Assembly (NCBI GenBank): GCA_005938025.2
Contig: VCCI02000001.1
Span: 310,001-374,000 of the forward strand
Direction of reading: 5' to 3'
DNA: 64,000 nt
DNA from: Inquilinus sp. KBS0705
Lineage (GTDB): Bacteria > Bacteroidota > Bacteroidia > Sphingobacteriales > Sphingobacteriaceae
Positions 34,154-42,140 of this stretch are shown piece by piece (the first letter of the stretch is position 1; each line of letters begins with the position of its first letter). Made by a program: the position numbers and the translations under genes. The notes below the pieces were generated by a model. That model was not told the origin of the DNA. It ran no database searches and saw nothing but the letters and a program-made list of their open reading frames with translations.

Positions 34154-34975
34154 CTAAACCGCAACAACACCCTTTATGTGCGGATGTGGGTCGTAATTTT
34201 CTAAAGTAAAGTCCTCAAACTTAAAGCCAAAAATATCTTTCACTTCCGGGTTAATCTTCATGGTAGGCAGTGGCCTTGGTTCGCGGCTTAGTTGCAGGCG
34301 GGTTTGTTCCAGGTGGTTGTTGTACAAATGGGCATCGCCAAATGTGTGTACAAAGTCGCCGTAATCCAGGTCGCATACCTGTGCCATCATCATGGTTAGC
34401 AGGGCATAGGAGGCTATATTGAATGGTACCCCCAAAAATATATCGGCGCTGCGCTGGTATAACTGGCATGAAAGTTTGCCTTTTAACTCCCCCTTTAGGG
34501 TATTGGGGGGCTGCACATAAAACTGGAACAGGCTATGGCAGGGTGGCAGGGCCATTTGGTTAACATCGGCCACGTTCCAGGCCGATACCATGATGCGGCG
34601 CGAATCGGGGTTGTTCTTTAGCTGGTTTACTACTTGTGTAATCTGGTCTATATGCCCCCCATCGGGTTTGGGCCACGACCGCCATTGGTAACCATACACC
34701 GGGCCGAGGTTGCCGTTCTCGTCGGCCCATTCGTCCCAAATGCGCACGCCGTTGTCTTTTAAGTACTGTATGTTGGTATCGCCGCTCAAAAACCATATCA
34801 ACTCGTGGATGATTGATTTAAGGTGCAGCTTTTTGGTGGTCACCATCGGGAACCCCTCTTGCAGGTTAAAACGCATTTGGTAGCCAAACACACTTAAGGT
34901 ACCGGTTCCGGTGCGGTCGTGCTTTTGCGCGCCGTTCTCCATCACATGCCGCATCAGGTCGAGGTATTGTTTCAT
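34154..34975 (-). CDS. thyA: Thymidylate synthase with an in-frame palindromic insertion
   Basis: A 273-residue ThyA started at ATG 34975 ([11 protein letters not shown]). The longer frame to 35095 is translated repeat DNA. Motifs are [13 protein letters not shown], the nucleophile Cys146 in [27 protein letters not shown] and [12 protein letters not shown]. Compared with the normal FYVADGKLSCQ, residues 155-165 ([11 protein letters not shown]) are extra and are encoded by a GC-rich palindrome at 34485-34513. It converts dUMP to dTMP with methylene-tetrahydrofolate, and its partner enzyme gene, folA, lies close by. The insertion is in a loop, and the rest of the protein looks intact. Confidence 0.95.
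   Translation of the reverse strand: MKQYLDLMRHVMENGAQKHDRTGTGTLSVFGYQMRFNLQEGFPMVTTKKLHLKSIIHELIWFLSGDTNIQYLKDNGVRIWDEWADENGNLGPVYGYQWRSWPKPDGGHIDQITQVVNQLKNNPDSRRIMVSAWNVADVNQMALPPCHSLFQFYVQPPNTLKGELKGKLSCQLYQRSADIFLGVPFNIASYALLTMMMAQVCDLDYGDFVHTFGDAHLYNNHLEQTRLQLSREPRPLPTMKINPEVKDIFGFKFEDFTLENYDPHPHIKGVVAV
34485..34513 (-). repeat. Palindromic element inside thyA (copy 3)
   Basis: On the coding strand it reads AGCCCCCCAATACCCTAAAG followed by GGGGAG, nearly the same as the start of the element at 4848. It is read through in frame as [10 protein letters not shown]. Confidence 0.75.
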
Positions 34976-34980
34976 CTTTG

Positions 34981-35025
34981 TTGGGTTGTAAGGGTTGTAG
35001 TGGTTGTAAGGGTTGTAGTTAAGGG
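34981..35025. repeat. GGTTGTAAGGGTTGTAG word repeat in the thyA leader
   Basis: Four near-copies of GGTTGTAAG/GGTTGTAGT occur in tandem directly upstream of the chosen thyA start. In the longer frame they read [11 protein letters not shown], which explains the spurious N-terminal extension. Confidence 0.6.
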
Positions 35026-35135
35026 AAACCTTTAAAACTACTGCAACTAAATGCAAATAAAAATATTCTAATTTTGGTATCCTACAGATGTGCAAAAATA
35101 CACACTGTGTTAATCAATTCCTGAATGAATAATTT

Positions 35136-35143
35136 TATATTTG
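35136..35143 (+). promoter_or_regulatory. -7 element close to the antitoxin start
   Basis: TATATTTG matches TAnnTTTG exactly but ends only four bases before the ATG at 35148. If it is used, the transcript would be leaderless or start inside the codon. Confidence 0.45.
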
Positions 35144-35147
35144 TATT

Positions 35148-35351
35148 ATGGAGATTTTGATAGCTCATCCTGTCACTCAGGAACAGTCGGATGCTTTGAA
35201 GGCTATTATGAAAGCCCTTAAAGTCGATTTTGAGGTTGAAGACATGGCCTTTCCTGATAGTGTGATAGCTGGTGTTAAAGAATCCTTGCAGCAAGCCAAG
35301 GATAATAATGTTATGCCTTACAGCGGAATAAAAGCTATGATGGATAGCTGA
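35148..35351 (+). CDS. Antitoxin-like protein paired with a ParE-type toxin remnant
   Basis: A 67-residue acidic protein (MEILIAHPVTQEQSDALKAI) with two predicted helices, resembling the small antitoxin-like proteins that precede ParE/RelE toxins in Bacteroidota. Its TGA overlaps the toxin ATG by one base (TGATG), the common coupling for such modules. No recognisable DNA-binding domain is visible. The frame is intact while the toxin is broken, the pattern expected when an antitoxin outlives its toxin. Confidence 0.65.
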   Translation: MEILIAHPVTQEQSDALKAIMKALKVDFEVEDMAFPDSVIAGVKESLQQAKDNNVMPYSGIKAMMDS

Positions 35352-35643
35352 TGAGCCTGGCTATTTATTATACTCCCCGAGCCAAACAAACACTAACAGC
35401 TGTCTACTCATTTATTAATGGCAGCTTTGGCATTTCCGAAGCTGACAAGTTTGTAGCCAAGACCGAAAAACTATAAAGTTGATAAGCGATCATCCTTACA
35501 TGTTTAGGTCATCTGATGTTTCTGACGATGTTCGCGTAGCATTTATAACAAAACAAACTTCGAGGTTTTACTATGTTACCAAAACTAAAATTGATATTTT
35601 ATTTTTTTGGGATAACAGGCAGAAGCCATTTTATCAACTATAG
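35351..35643 (+). pseudogene. ParE/RelE-type toxin broken by a one-base shift
   Basis: The frame from ATG 35351 encodes MSLAIYYTPRAKQTLTAVYS and stops at 35476 after 41 residues. A second frame, entered one base back at the five-A run 35466-35470, continues TIKLISDHPYMFRSS, then VRVAFITKQTSRFYYVTKTK and IDILFFWDNRQKPFYQL to a TAG at 35643. Together these give a full toxin of about 97 residues, with the C-terminal FFWDNRQ motif typical of the family. A single lost A explains the break; the run is not phased as a classic slippery site. ispE begins on the next base. Confidence 0.75.
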
Positions 35644-36450
35644 ATGATCGTATTTCCAAACGCAAAGATAAATATAGGCCTTAACATTATAGCCCGCCGA
35701 CCGGATGGTTACCACGACCTGGAAACTGTTTTTTACCCGGTGAAGATAAACGATGTGCTGGAGGTGATAGAAGCCGACAAGCTAAGCTTCGACTACTCGG
35801 GCCTCGACATCCCCGGCGACTTTGACGATAACCTTTGCATTAAGGGCTACCACTTGCTAAAACACGATCATCCAAAACTGCCGCCGGTAAAAATACACCT
35901 GCACAAAAATATACCCATAGGGGCGGGGCTTGGCGGTGGGTCGGCAGATGCTGCATTTTTCATCAAACTGATGAACGACAAGTTTGGCCTGGGGCTATCT
36001 GCCGACCGCATGATGGACTATGCCCGCCGGCTTGGTGCCGACTGCGCCTTCTTTATTGAGAACCAACCGGTGTTTGCTTTTGACAGGGGAGATGAGTTTG
36101 AAAAAGTGAACCTGGACCTATCGGCTTATAAAATTGTGTTAGTGATGCCGGATGCCCATATATCTACCGCAGAGGCTTACAGGGGTGTAAAACCGTCGCC
36201 AACTGCCGAATCGTTATACGACCTTGTAAAAATGCCCTTAACGGCATGGAAAAGGCACATTAAGAATGATTTTGAAGGTCATATCTTCCGCGATCATCCT
36301 GTTATACGTGGCGTAAAAGCTACCTTGTATGAGCAAGGTGCATTATACGCCAGTATGAGCGGTTCTGGCGCATCGGTTTTTGGCATTTTTGAAAACACGC
36401 CAAACCTTGAAAAGATGGAAAGTGAAAATCAAATTTTTTATGCCGTTTAG
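35644..36450 (+). CDS. ispE: 4-diphosphocytidyl-2-C-methyl-D-erythritol kinase
   Basis: A 268-residue GHMP kinase. Motifs: FPNAKINIGLNIIARRPDGYHDLETVF at the N-terminus, the ATP loop PIGAGLGGGSADAAF near residue 95, RLGADCAFFI, and a C-terminal MSGSGASVFGIF. It phosphorylates CDP-methylerythritol in the non-mevalonate isoprenoid pathway. The ATG immediately follows the stop of the broken toxin gene, so the decayed toxin-antitoxin module sits directly in front of an essential gene. No other isp gene is near. Confidence 0.96.
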   Translation: MIVFPNAKINIGLNIIARRPDGYHDLETVFYPVKINDVLEVIEADKLSFDYSGLDIPGDFDDNLCIKGYHLLKHDHPKLPPVKIHLHKNIPIGAGLGGGSADAAFFIKLMNDKFGLGLSADRMMDYARRLGADCAFFIENQPVFAFDRGDEFEKVNLDLSAYKIVLVMPDAHISTAEAYRGVKPSPTAESLYDLVKMPLTAWKRHIKNDFEGHIFRDHPVIRGVKATLYEQGALYASMSGSGASVFGIFENTPNLEKMESENQIFYAV

Positions 36451-36573
36451 TTTTTCTGTGAGGTAGTACCACCCCACGAAAAAAAGAGAAAATTTTATAG
36501 GGAGACCTGCAAAAAAAGAGAAAAAATTATAGCAGGACCTGTAAAAAAAACGAAGGCTTTTGCGGTGTTTTTA

Positions 36574-36852
36574 TTAACTTATATAATCGCGGTCTTCGTC
36601 ACTTAGTGTTTTGGGATCATCTTTCCCGTGGATGCTGTCGTGATAATCTTCAATATCGTATTTCTTGTTTTTGGGTCGCCCAACCAATACACCCACAATA
36701 AAAGCTATCACCGCAACCGAGGCAAGTATCGCTACTTTTGAAATATAGAAATCGCCGAACAGGATGGTGAATTTTACCGCGTCGGTATTCTGCATGATAA
36801 CGATGGTTAGCAGCACTACAATTACCAGGACAAAAATATTTTTGATGCTCAT
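36574..36852 (-). CDS. LapA-domain membrane protein
   Basis: A 92-residue protein with two membrane helices (residues about 4-22 and 38-58, FVLVIVVLLTIVIMQN and VAILASVAVIAFIVGVLVG) and an acidic tail (DIEDYHDSIHGKDD). The QNTDAVKFTILFG spacing and the helix pair match the LapA/DUF1049 family, whose E. coli member works with LapB in lipopolysaccharide assembly control. No lapB is visible in the window. The gene lies beside a long empty intergenic region and converges on ispE. Confidence 0.85.
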   Translation of the reverse strand: MSIKNIFVLVIVVLLTIVIMQNTDAVKFTILFGDFYISKVAILASVAVIAFIVGVLVGRPKNKKYDIEDYHDSIHGKDDPKTLSDEDRDYIS

Positions 36853-37707
36853 AAAATCTCTTGGGTTATGGTTTATACAAGATGCGGTTTTTAAATGTTT
36901 TTTTAAAATGCTTTTTTGCAGCTGCGAAAATTGGTGTATCGAAACAAAGCCGGGTTTGGCAACGTGTTGTGCTTTTTGTAAAATGAACAGCGGGCGAGAG
37001 GATAGGTTTTAAAGTTCTTGCCTTAATTCAAAAAATCTCCGGCTGATGTAGTCATCCGAAAAGTACGGTCGGCAAAAATCCTTTGTTAAATCTCACGTTA
37101 TTACTGCTTCAATTCTTTCACATATTTACTGTCAAAATTAAAATTTGTATACATTCGGTAGTACTTCACCGATTTTTTTAAAATCTTTAAAATAGCTTTC
37201 AATACACTATCATAAGCTTGCAGGCTTAAAATCCAATTGTAAATTTTTAAGTTATATAACACCTTATTTAACGGTGATTAATAAGTATTTGAATTGCTTT
37301 AATAACGAAGTTGTCAACAAGTTATAATTTGTACTAATATTATTAGTATATGTTTTTTGTAAAATCGTTTTTTTATTTAAATATTTACTTTTTATAGTTA
37401 TTCTAAATAATTGATTATCAATATTTTATATACTGTTAAATATTTCTGTATTATGGCAAGTTTTCTGTAAATTAAGTGTGTGTGTCTTCCATTTTTTGCG
37501 TTTGTATACAGAATGCTACAAATAAGCGTTTGATACACTAATTAAAACTTGTATTTTGACCCTGCTTCTCTCAAATATATTTGACGGCCATTTACTGCTT
37601 CGCGAAAAGATAAGGGCCTATAGAGCTTTAAAATGGCCCAATTAAAAAGGCAAAACTTTGCCCCTACCCTACAAGGGAAGTGAGACAAGTAATGAAAATT
37701 TAGCGAA
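36853..37707. other. Long AT-rich intergenic region, no gene recognised
   Basis: About 850 bases between lapA and the DMT exporter gene contain no convincing coding frame. The part from about 37080 to 37560 is visibly more AT-rich than its surroundings, with runs such as ATTATTAGTATATG and many stop codons in all frames. No tRNA, rRNA or classical riboswitch was recognised. TTGTCAACA near 37310 is two mismatches from a DnaA box, but no cluster was found, so an origin is not supported. Confidence 0.5.
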
Positions 37708-38613
37708 CTATTGGCGCGATCTGCGCTTAGCAACCTGTTTTTGGGCAAACGGAAAAAGGAAGATAGTAGACAGGATAATAACAGAACCTACCCAAAAGCC
37801 AATGCTCATTTTGTTCATGTCGCCAAAAAAAACAAAGGCCATTATGATACCGTATACAGGCTCCAGGTTGGTAATAAGCGCCACCCGAAAGGCCGATAGC
37901 TCCCTCATTACCGATACCCCGGCAACATAAGCCAGCGATGTACAAACAGTACCCAGTATAAAAAGATAGCCCAGGTCGGCGGGTTTAGGTATACTAAAAT
38001 TGGTAAAGCCACCGGTAACCAACAGGTAAATGCTTATCCACAAAAACGCCCCAGAAAGTTCGTAAAAGGCAATCACAGGCGCTTCGTGGTGCTTTACCTG
38101 GCGGCCGTTTATTATGGCAAAAAGGCTGGCCAGTATTGCGCTAACCAGGCCTGCAATAATACCCTTAGTGTACTGAGTTTCGAACTTGAATATTAATACG
38201 ATACCTGATATTATAAAAATGCCTGCAATTATCTCCATCTTGGATATGGCCTTTTTATTGATAATCGGCTCAAAAATAGCGGTAAAAAGAGTGATTGAAG
38301 ACAAGCAAACCAGCGTTACCGGAACGGTTGAAAGCTTAATTGAAGCAAAAAAAAGTACCCAATGCCCGCCTACTAATGCGCCTGTAAAAATCAATTTCAG
38401 AAAGGTATTGCGGCTAACTTTAAAGGCTGTTTTGTTAAATTTAAAGTATAAAAATAGCGATATACTGGCAATTAAAACACGGTACCAAACTAAATTTACT
38501 GCCGAAATTGATATCAATTGACCTAGAATTCCTGTAAAACCCCATACAAATACTGTAAAATGTAGTATCATCAGGTTCTTATTAACTGATAAATTTTGGC
38601 TTTTTTCAGTCAT
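37708..38613 (-). CDS. DMT-superfamily transporter (EamA)
   Basis: A 301-residue membrane protein with ten hydrophobic segments in two EamA repeats (the first around LHFTVFVWGFTGILGQLI, the second around GIIAGLVSAILASLFAIINGR). The family exports metabolites such as amino acids or nucleotide sugars; the substrate is not deducible. Its ATG overlaps the stop of the LptF/G-type gene by one base (TAATG), and that gene directly follows tgt, so tgt, the permease and this exporter form one transcript. Confidence 0.88.
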   Translation of the reverse strand: MTEKSQNLSVNKNLMILHFTVFVWGFTGILGQLISISAVNLVWYRVLIASISLFLYFKFNKTAFKVSRNTFLKLIFTGALVGGHWVLFFASIKLSTVPVTLVCLSSITLFTAIFEPIINKKAISKMEIIAGIFIISGIVLIFKFETQYTKGIIAGLVSAILASLFAIINGRQVKHHEAPVIAFYELSGAFLWISIYLLVTGGFTNFSIPKPADLGYLFILGTVCTSLAYVAGVSVMRELSAFRVALITNLEPVYGIIMAFVFFGDMNKMSIGFWVGSVIILSTIFLFPFAQKQVAKRRSRQ

Positions 38614-39728
38614 TATTTTGGTGCTTTTGCTATTAAAAACCAGCCCAGTAACCCAAACACCACATTAGGAATAAACACCGCTATTAATGGCGGAAAGCCA
38701 CCTTTAATGGCAAATACAAATGCAAAACGGTTTACCACAATATAGGTAAAACATAAAAAAATACCTATTCCTAGGGGCAAACCTACGCCACCGCGTACCT
38801 TGCGGGAGGCTATTGCCACGCCTATAAAAGCCAGTACATAGGATGATAATGGATCAACGAAGCGGCGGTATTTTTCAAATAACATATCGGTTAAAGCGCC
38901 GGTGCCGCGTATCCTTTCCTTATCAATTCCAGTGTTCAGATCGGCCATAGACATGGCCCCATATATGTTACTTGTTACGTTATCATGTACTTCAAAATCT
39001 ACCGGGCGCATGTCTAAAACAGTATCAATAGGCGGGCCGTCGCGTTTATAAAACTCTTTAAAACCGTTAACATACCGTACTGCAGGACTGATAATTTTCC
39101 ATCTTGTTTTAACAGAATCGAACACGATACTTGGCGCGGTGAGCTTCATTTTAAGTTCGTCGCCATCAAATTTTTCAAGAATAAAGTTATAACCAGTGCG
39201 TACCTGCGGGTCAAAAGACTGCATAAAAACGAAGGTGTTTTTATCTAATTGTATGTGTACTTCACTCTTGGTGGGGTCATCGCCAATAAAAAAATTAGCA
39301 CTTTCAAAGGTCACCTTTATCTTATTTGTATAAGGTATAATAAAAACATTGGCTATAAACGATATAACGAATATGATTGACGCCGATATAAAATAGGGGC
39401 GCAGGTATCGGTTAAAACTGGCTTTACTGGTTAAAATGGGCACAATTTCTGTTTGGTTGGCCATTTTTGCAGTAAAGTATATTACCGCCAAAAAGTTGAT
39501 TAAAGGCGATAACAGGTTCATATAAAACGGTATGAAACCCAGGTAATAATCAAAAATGATCTCGTTTAAGCTATTATGGTGGTTTAAAAAATTATCCAGG
39601 TGCTCAGATATATCAAAAACCACAGATATTACTATAAATAGCATCAGGGTAAAAACAAACGTACCCAGGTACTTTTTTATAATATACCAGTCGATAACTT
39701 TTATGTACCTGTTTAACAATCCTCTCAT
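38613..39728 (-). CDS. LptF/LptG-family permease
   Basis: A 371-residue membrane protein with three N-terminal helices, a soluble beta-jellyroll part in the middle (about 120-265) and three C-terminal helices. The opening DWYIIKKYLGTFVFTLMLF and the end AVFIPNVVFGLLGWFLI match LptG/LptF, the inner-membrane subunits of the lipopolysaccharide exporter LptB2FG. Only one such permease is here; its partner and LptB must be elsewhere. ATG 39728 follows the tgt stop codon without any gap. Confidence 0.9.
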   Translation of the reverse strand: MRGLLNRYIKVIDWYIIKKYLGTFVFTLMLFIVISVVFDISEHLDNFLNHHNSLNEIIFDYYLGFIPFYMNLLSPLINFLAVIYFTAKMANQTEIVPILTSKASFNRYLRPYFISASIIFVISFIANVFIIPYTNKIKVTFESANFFIGDDPTKSEVHIQLDKNTFVFMQSFDPQVRTGYNFILEKFDGDELKMKLTAPSIVFDSVKTRWKIISPAVRYVNGFKEFYKRDGPPIDTVLDMRPVDFEVHDNVTSNIYGAMSMADLNTGIDKERIRGTGALTDMLFEKYRRFVDPLSSYVLAFIGVAIASRKVRGGVGLPLGIGIFLCFTYIVVNRFAFVFAIKGGFPPLIAVFIPNVVFGLLGWFLIAKAPK

Positions 39729-40859
39729 TTATAATCTTTGGCCTAAACGGTTTACCATTGTGTTTTTCCAGTTATAAAACTCACCCTCAATAATTTTTTT
39801 GCGCGCCTCTTTAACCAGCCATATGTAAAAGTGCAGGTTATGCAGTGTAGCTATCTGTGCGCCAAGCATCTCGCCCGAATGTATAAGGTGGCGTAAATAG
39901 GCCTTTGTATAACATTTATCTGCAAAAAGCTCGCTATCCGCCTCAATGGGCGAAAAGTCATTCTTCCATTTTTCGTTTTTGATATTGATAATGCCACTTT
40001 TGGTAAAAAGCATGCCGTTACGAGCATTTCGCGTAGGCATTACACAATCAAACATATCAATACCTAAGGCAATATTTTCCAAAATATTAACCGGTGTGCC
40101 CACACCCATCAAATAACGTGGTTTTTGCTCTGGTAATATATTGCATACAACTTCTGTCATGGCATACATTTCTTCGGCCGGCTCGCCTACAGATAGGCCG
40201 CCAATGGCGTTCCCTTCGCGCTCAAAAGAGGCGATAACCTCAGCCGAGCGTACCCTAAGGTCCTTATAAACCGACCCTTGTACAATAGGGAACAGCGTTT
40301 GAGTATACCCGTATTTTGGCTGGGTACTATCAAAGCGGTCACAGCAGCGTTTAAGCCAGCGGTGCGTCATCTCTATCGATCTTTTAGCGTAATTATAATC
40401 GCAGGGGTAGGGTGTGCATTCGTCAAATGCCATTATAATATCGGCACCAATAATGCGCTGTATATCCATAACATTCTCGGGCGTAAACAAGTGCCTTGAG
40501 CCGTCAATATGCGACCTAAACGTTACACCTTCTTCCTTTATCTTACGTACTTCGGTAAGCGAATATACCTGGTAGCCACCGCTGTCGGTTAAAATAGGGC
40601 CTTCCCAACCATTAAATTTATGCAAGCCGCCTGCGCTTTCAAGAGTGTCTAAACCTGGCCTTAAGTATAGGTGATAAGTGTTACCTAAAATAATTTGTGC
40701 TTCGATATCATCCTTCAACTCGCGCTGATGTACTGCTTTTACCGTGCCTGCTGTGCCCACGGGCATAAAAATAGGCGTTTGTATCACCCCATGATCTGTA
40801 GTAACCTCGCCTGCGCGGGCTTTTGAAAGTGGGTCTTGTGCTGTTAAATTAAATTTCAT
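39729..40859 (-). CDS. tgt: Queuine tRNA-ribosyltransferase without zinc cysteines
   Basis: A 376-residue tRNA-guanine transglycosylase. Family motifs are present: GNTYHLYLRPG, LTDSGGYQVYS with an active-site Asp, MAFDECTPYPCDY, LFPIVQGS, GGLSVGEP, MGVGTPVNIL and MFDCVMPTRNARNG. The segment that normally carries CxCxxC reads ELFADKCYTKAYLRHL, so the three zinc cysteines are not conserved, although HNLHFY is. It inserts a queuosine precursor at the anticodon wobble position of tRNAs for Asp, Asn, His and Tyr. It is the first gene of a three-gene unit. Confidence 0.95.
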   Translation of the reverse strand: MKFNLTAQDPLSKARAGEVTTDHGVIQTPIFMPVGTAGTVKAVHQRELKDDIEAQIILGNTYHLYLRPGLDTLESAGGLHKFNGWEGPILTDSGGYQVYSLTEVRKIKEEGVTFRSHIDGSRHLFTPENVMDIQRIIGADIIMAFDECTPYPCDYNYAKRSIEMTHRWLKRCCDRFDSTQPKYGYTQTLFPIVQGSVYKDLRVRSAEVIASFEREGNAIGGLSVGEPAEEMYAMTEVVCNILPEQKPRYLMGVGTPVNILENIALGIDMFDCVMPTRNARNGMLFTKSGIINIKNEKWKNDFSPIEADSELFADKCYTKAYLRHLIHSGEMLGAQIATLHNLHFYIWLVKEARKKIIEGEFYNWKNTMVNRLGQRL

Positions 40860-40997
40860 TTATGGGCAGCAAAATTAACGATTTAGGTTGGAATGCTTGC
40901 TGTTGTTAATAAAGGTAAAAAGTAAATATACATCAATCTTAACTCCATTAGATTTGCCAAAACTTTTACGAAAAAAACTCACCTATTTTTAACAAAT

Positions 40998-42140
40998 TTG
41001 CACCTAGTTATATTAAGGGGTTTGGAAGCTTACATTCAAGAGGCATTATTCGTTCTATTTCAGCTTTGTTTTATCGTTCAGCTGTATTACCTGCTAACTA
41101 ATCACAGCAGGCTTAACGGTTACGCCCCTGTACAGGAATTACCCAAAATTAACATACCCGTGTCTGTTATAATAAGTGCCCGTAACGAGGCGCAAAACCT
41201 TACCGAAAACTTACCCTACATTTTGCAGCAAAACTACCCGGATTTTGAAGTGATAGTTATTAACGACTGTTCTAACGATAACTCGGACATGGTATTGCTC
41301 GAAATTCAGCAAGAATTTAAACACCTTAAAGTAGTTACTATAACGGAACACGACCGTTTTAAAACAGGGAAAAAGTTCGCTTTAACCTTAGGTATTAAAG
41401 CTGCTAAAAACGAACATTTATTGTTTACAGATGCTGATTGTAAACCAGCTACCTTAAACTGGATAACCCGCATGATAGCGAATCTTACCGGTGAAGTACA
41501 AATAGTGTTGGGTTATTCGCCATATTATCGTAGCAACAATTTTTTAAATCCTATCATCAGGTTCGAGACGCTAAAGACGGCCATTAATTATTTATCGATG
41601 GCGTTAAACGGCGATGCATACATGGGCATTGGGCGCAATTTGGCTTATACTAAATCATTGTTTTTTAACGCTAAAGGCTTTGCAGCCCATATGCATGTAA
41701 TGTCGGGCGATGATGATCTGTTTGTTAACCAAAATGCTACGGCACAAAATACTGCTATCGAAATACATCCCGAAACTTTTGTATACACCCCTGCTAAAAG
41801 AACTTTTGGTAGTTGGTTCAGGCAAAAAAAGCGACATATGGGGGTGGGGAAACTGTATAAAAATCGCCACAGGCGCATGCTTAGCTTTGATGCCGTAAGC
41901 GGCTTTTTATTTTATGTTTTACTTATATTATGCTTAATTTTTGAGTTTGAACCAATACTGGCATTAAGTATGCTTGTTTTTAGGCTGTTGCTGCAGTTAG
42001 TAATATACAGGAAAATATTTAAACGTTTAAAAAGCAGGGATTTGCTTTGGTACCTCCCGCTTATTGATATGATATATTATACATACCTGAATGTATTTGG
42101 TTTGATAGGTACTTTTATAAAAACCACCCGATGGAAATAA
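40998..42140 (+). CDS. Family 2 glycosyltransferase, membrane-bound
   Basis: A roughly 380-residue protein with an N-terminal helix, a GT-A domain (VSVIISARNEAQNL, VINDCSNDNS, LLFTDADCKP carrying the DxD-type motif, and SGDDDLFVN) and C-terminal membrane helices. It resembles processive or lipid-linked glycosyltransferases involved in cell-surface polysaccharide synthesis; donor and acceptor are unknown. No ATG is available near the start: TTG 40998 and TTG 41022 are the candidates, so the N-terminus is uncertain. The end overlaps the sigma factor gene by 10 bases. Confidence 0.87.
   Translation: MHLVILRGLEAYIQEALFVLFQLCFIVQLYYLLTNHSRLNGYAPVQELPKINIPVSVIISARNEAQNLTENLPYILQQNYPDFEVIVINDCSNDNSDMVLLEIQQEFKHLKVVTITEHDRFKTGKKFALTLGIKAAKNEHLLFTDADCKPATLNWITRMIANLTGEVQIVLGYSPYYRSNNFLNPIIRFETLKTAINYLSMALNGDAYMGIGRNLAYTKSLFFNAKGFAAHMHVMSGDDDLFVNQNATAQNTAIEIHPETFVYTPAKRTFGSWFRQKKRHMGVGKLYKNRHRRMLSFDAVSGFLFYVLLILCLIFEFEPILALSMLVFRLLLQLVIYRKIFKRLKSRDLLWYLPLIDMIYYTYLNVFGLIGTFIKTTRWK

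Noticed and set aside
34976..35095. N-terminal extension of ThyA
   Set aside because: The extra residues are translated word repeats ([11 protein letters not shown]); family homology begins at MKQYLDLM.
35466..35470. Programmed frameshift in the ParE-type toxin
   Set aside because: The run reads GAA AAA CTA in the zero frame, which is not an in-phase slippery heptamer; a simple one-base deletion is the better explanation.
36764..37012. 82-codon open frame opposite and beyond lapA
   Set aside because: Starts inside the clear LapA coding region on the other strand and has an unnatural Cys/Phe-rich composition.
37080..37560. Possible replication origin in the AT-rich gap
   Set aside because: Only one sequence two mismatches from a DnaA box was found, with no cluster and no dnaA, dnaN or parAB genes nearby.
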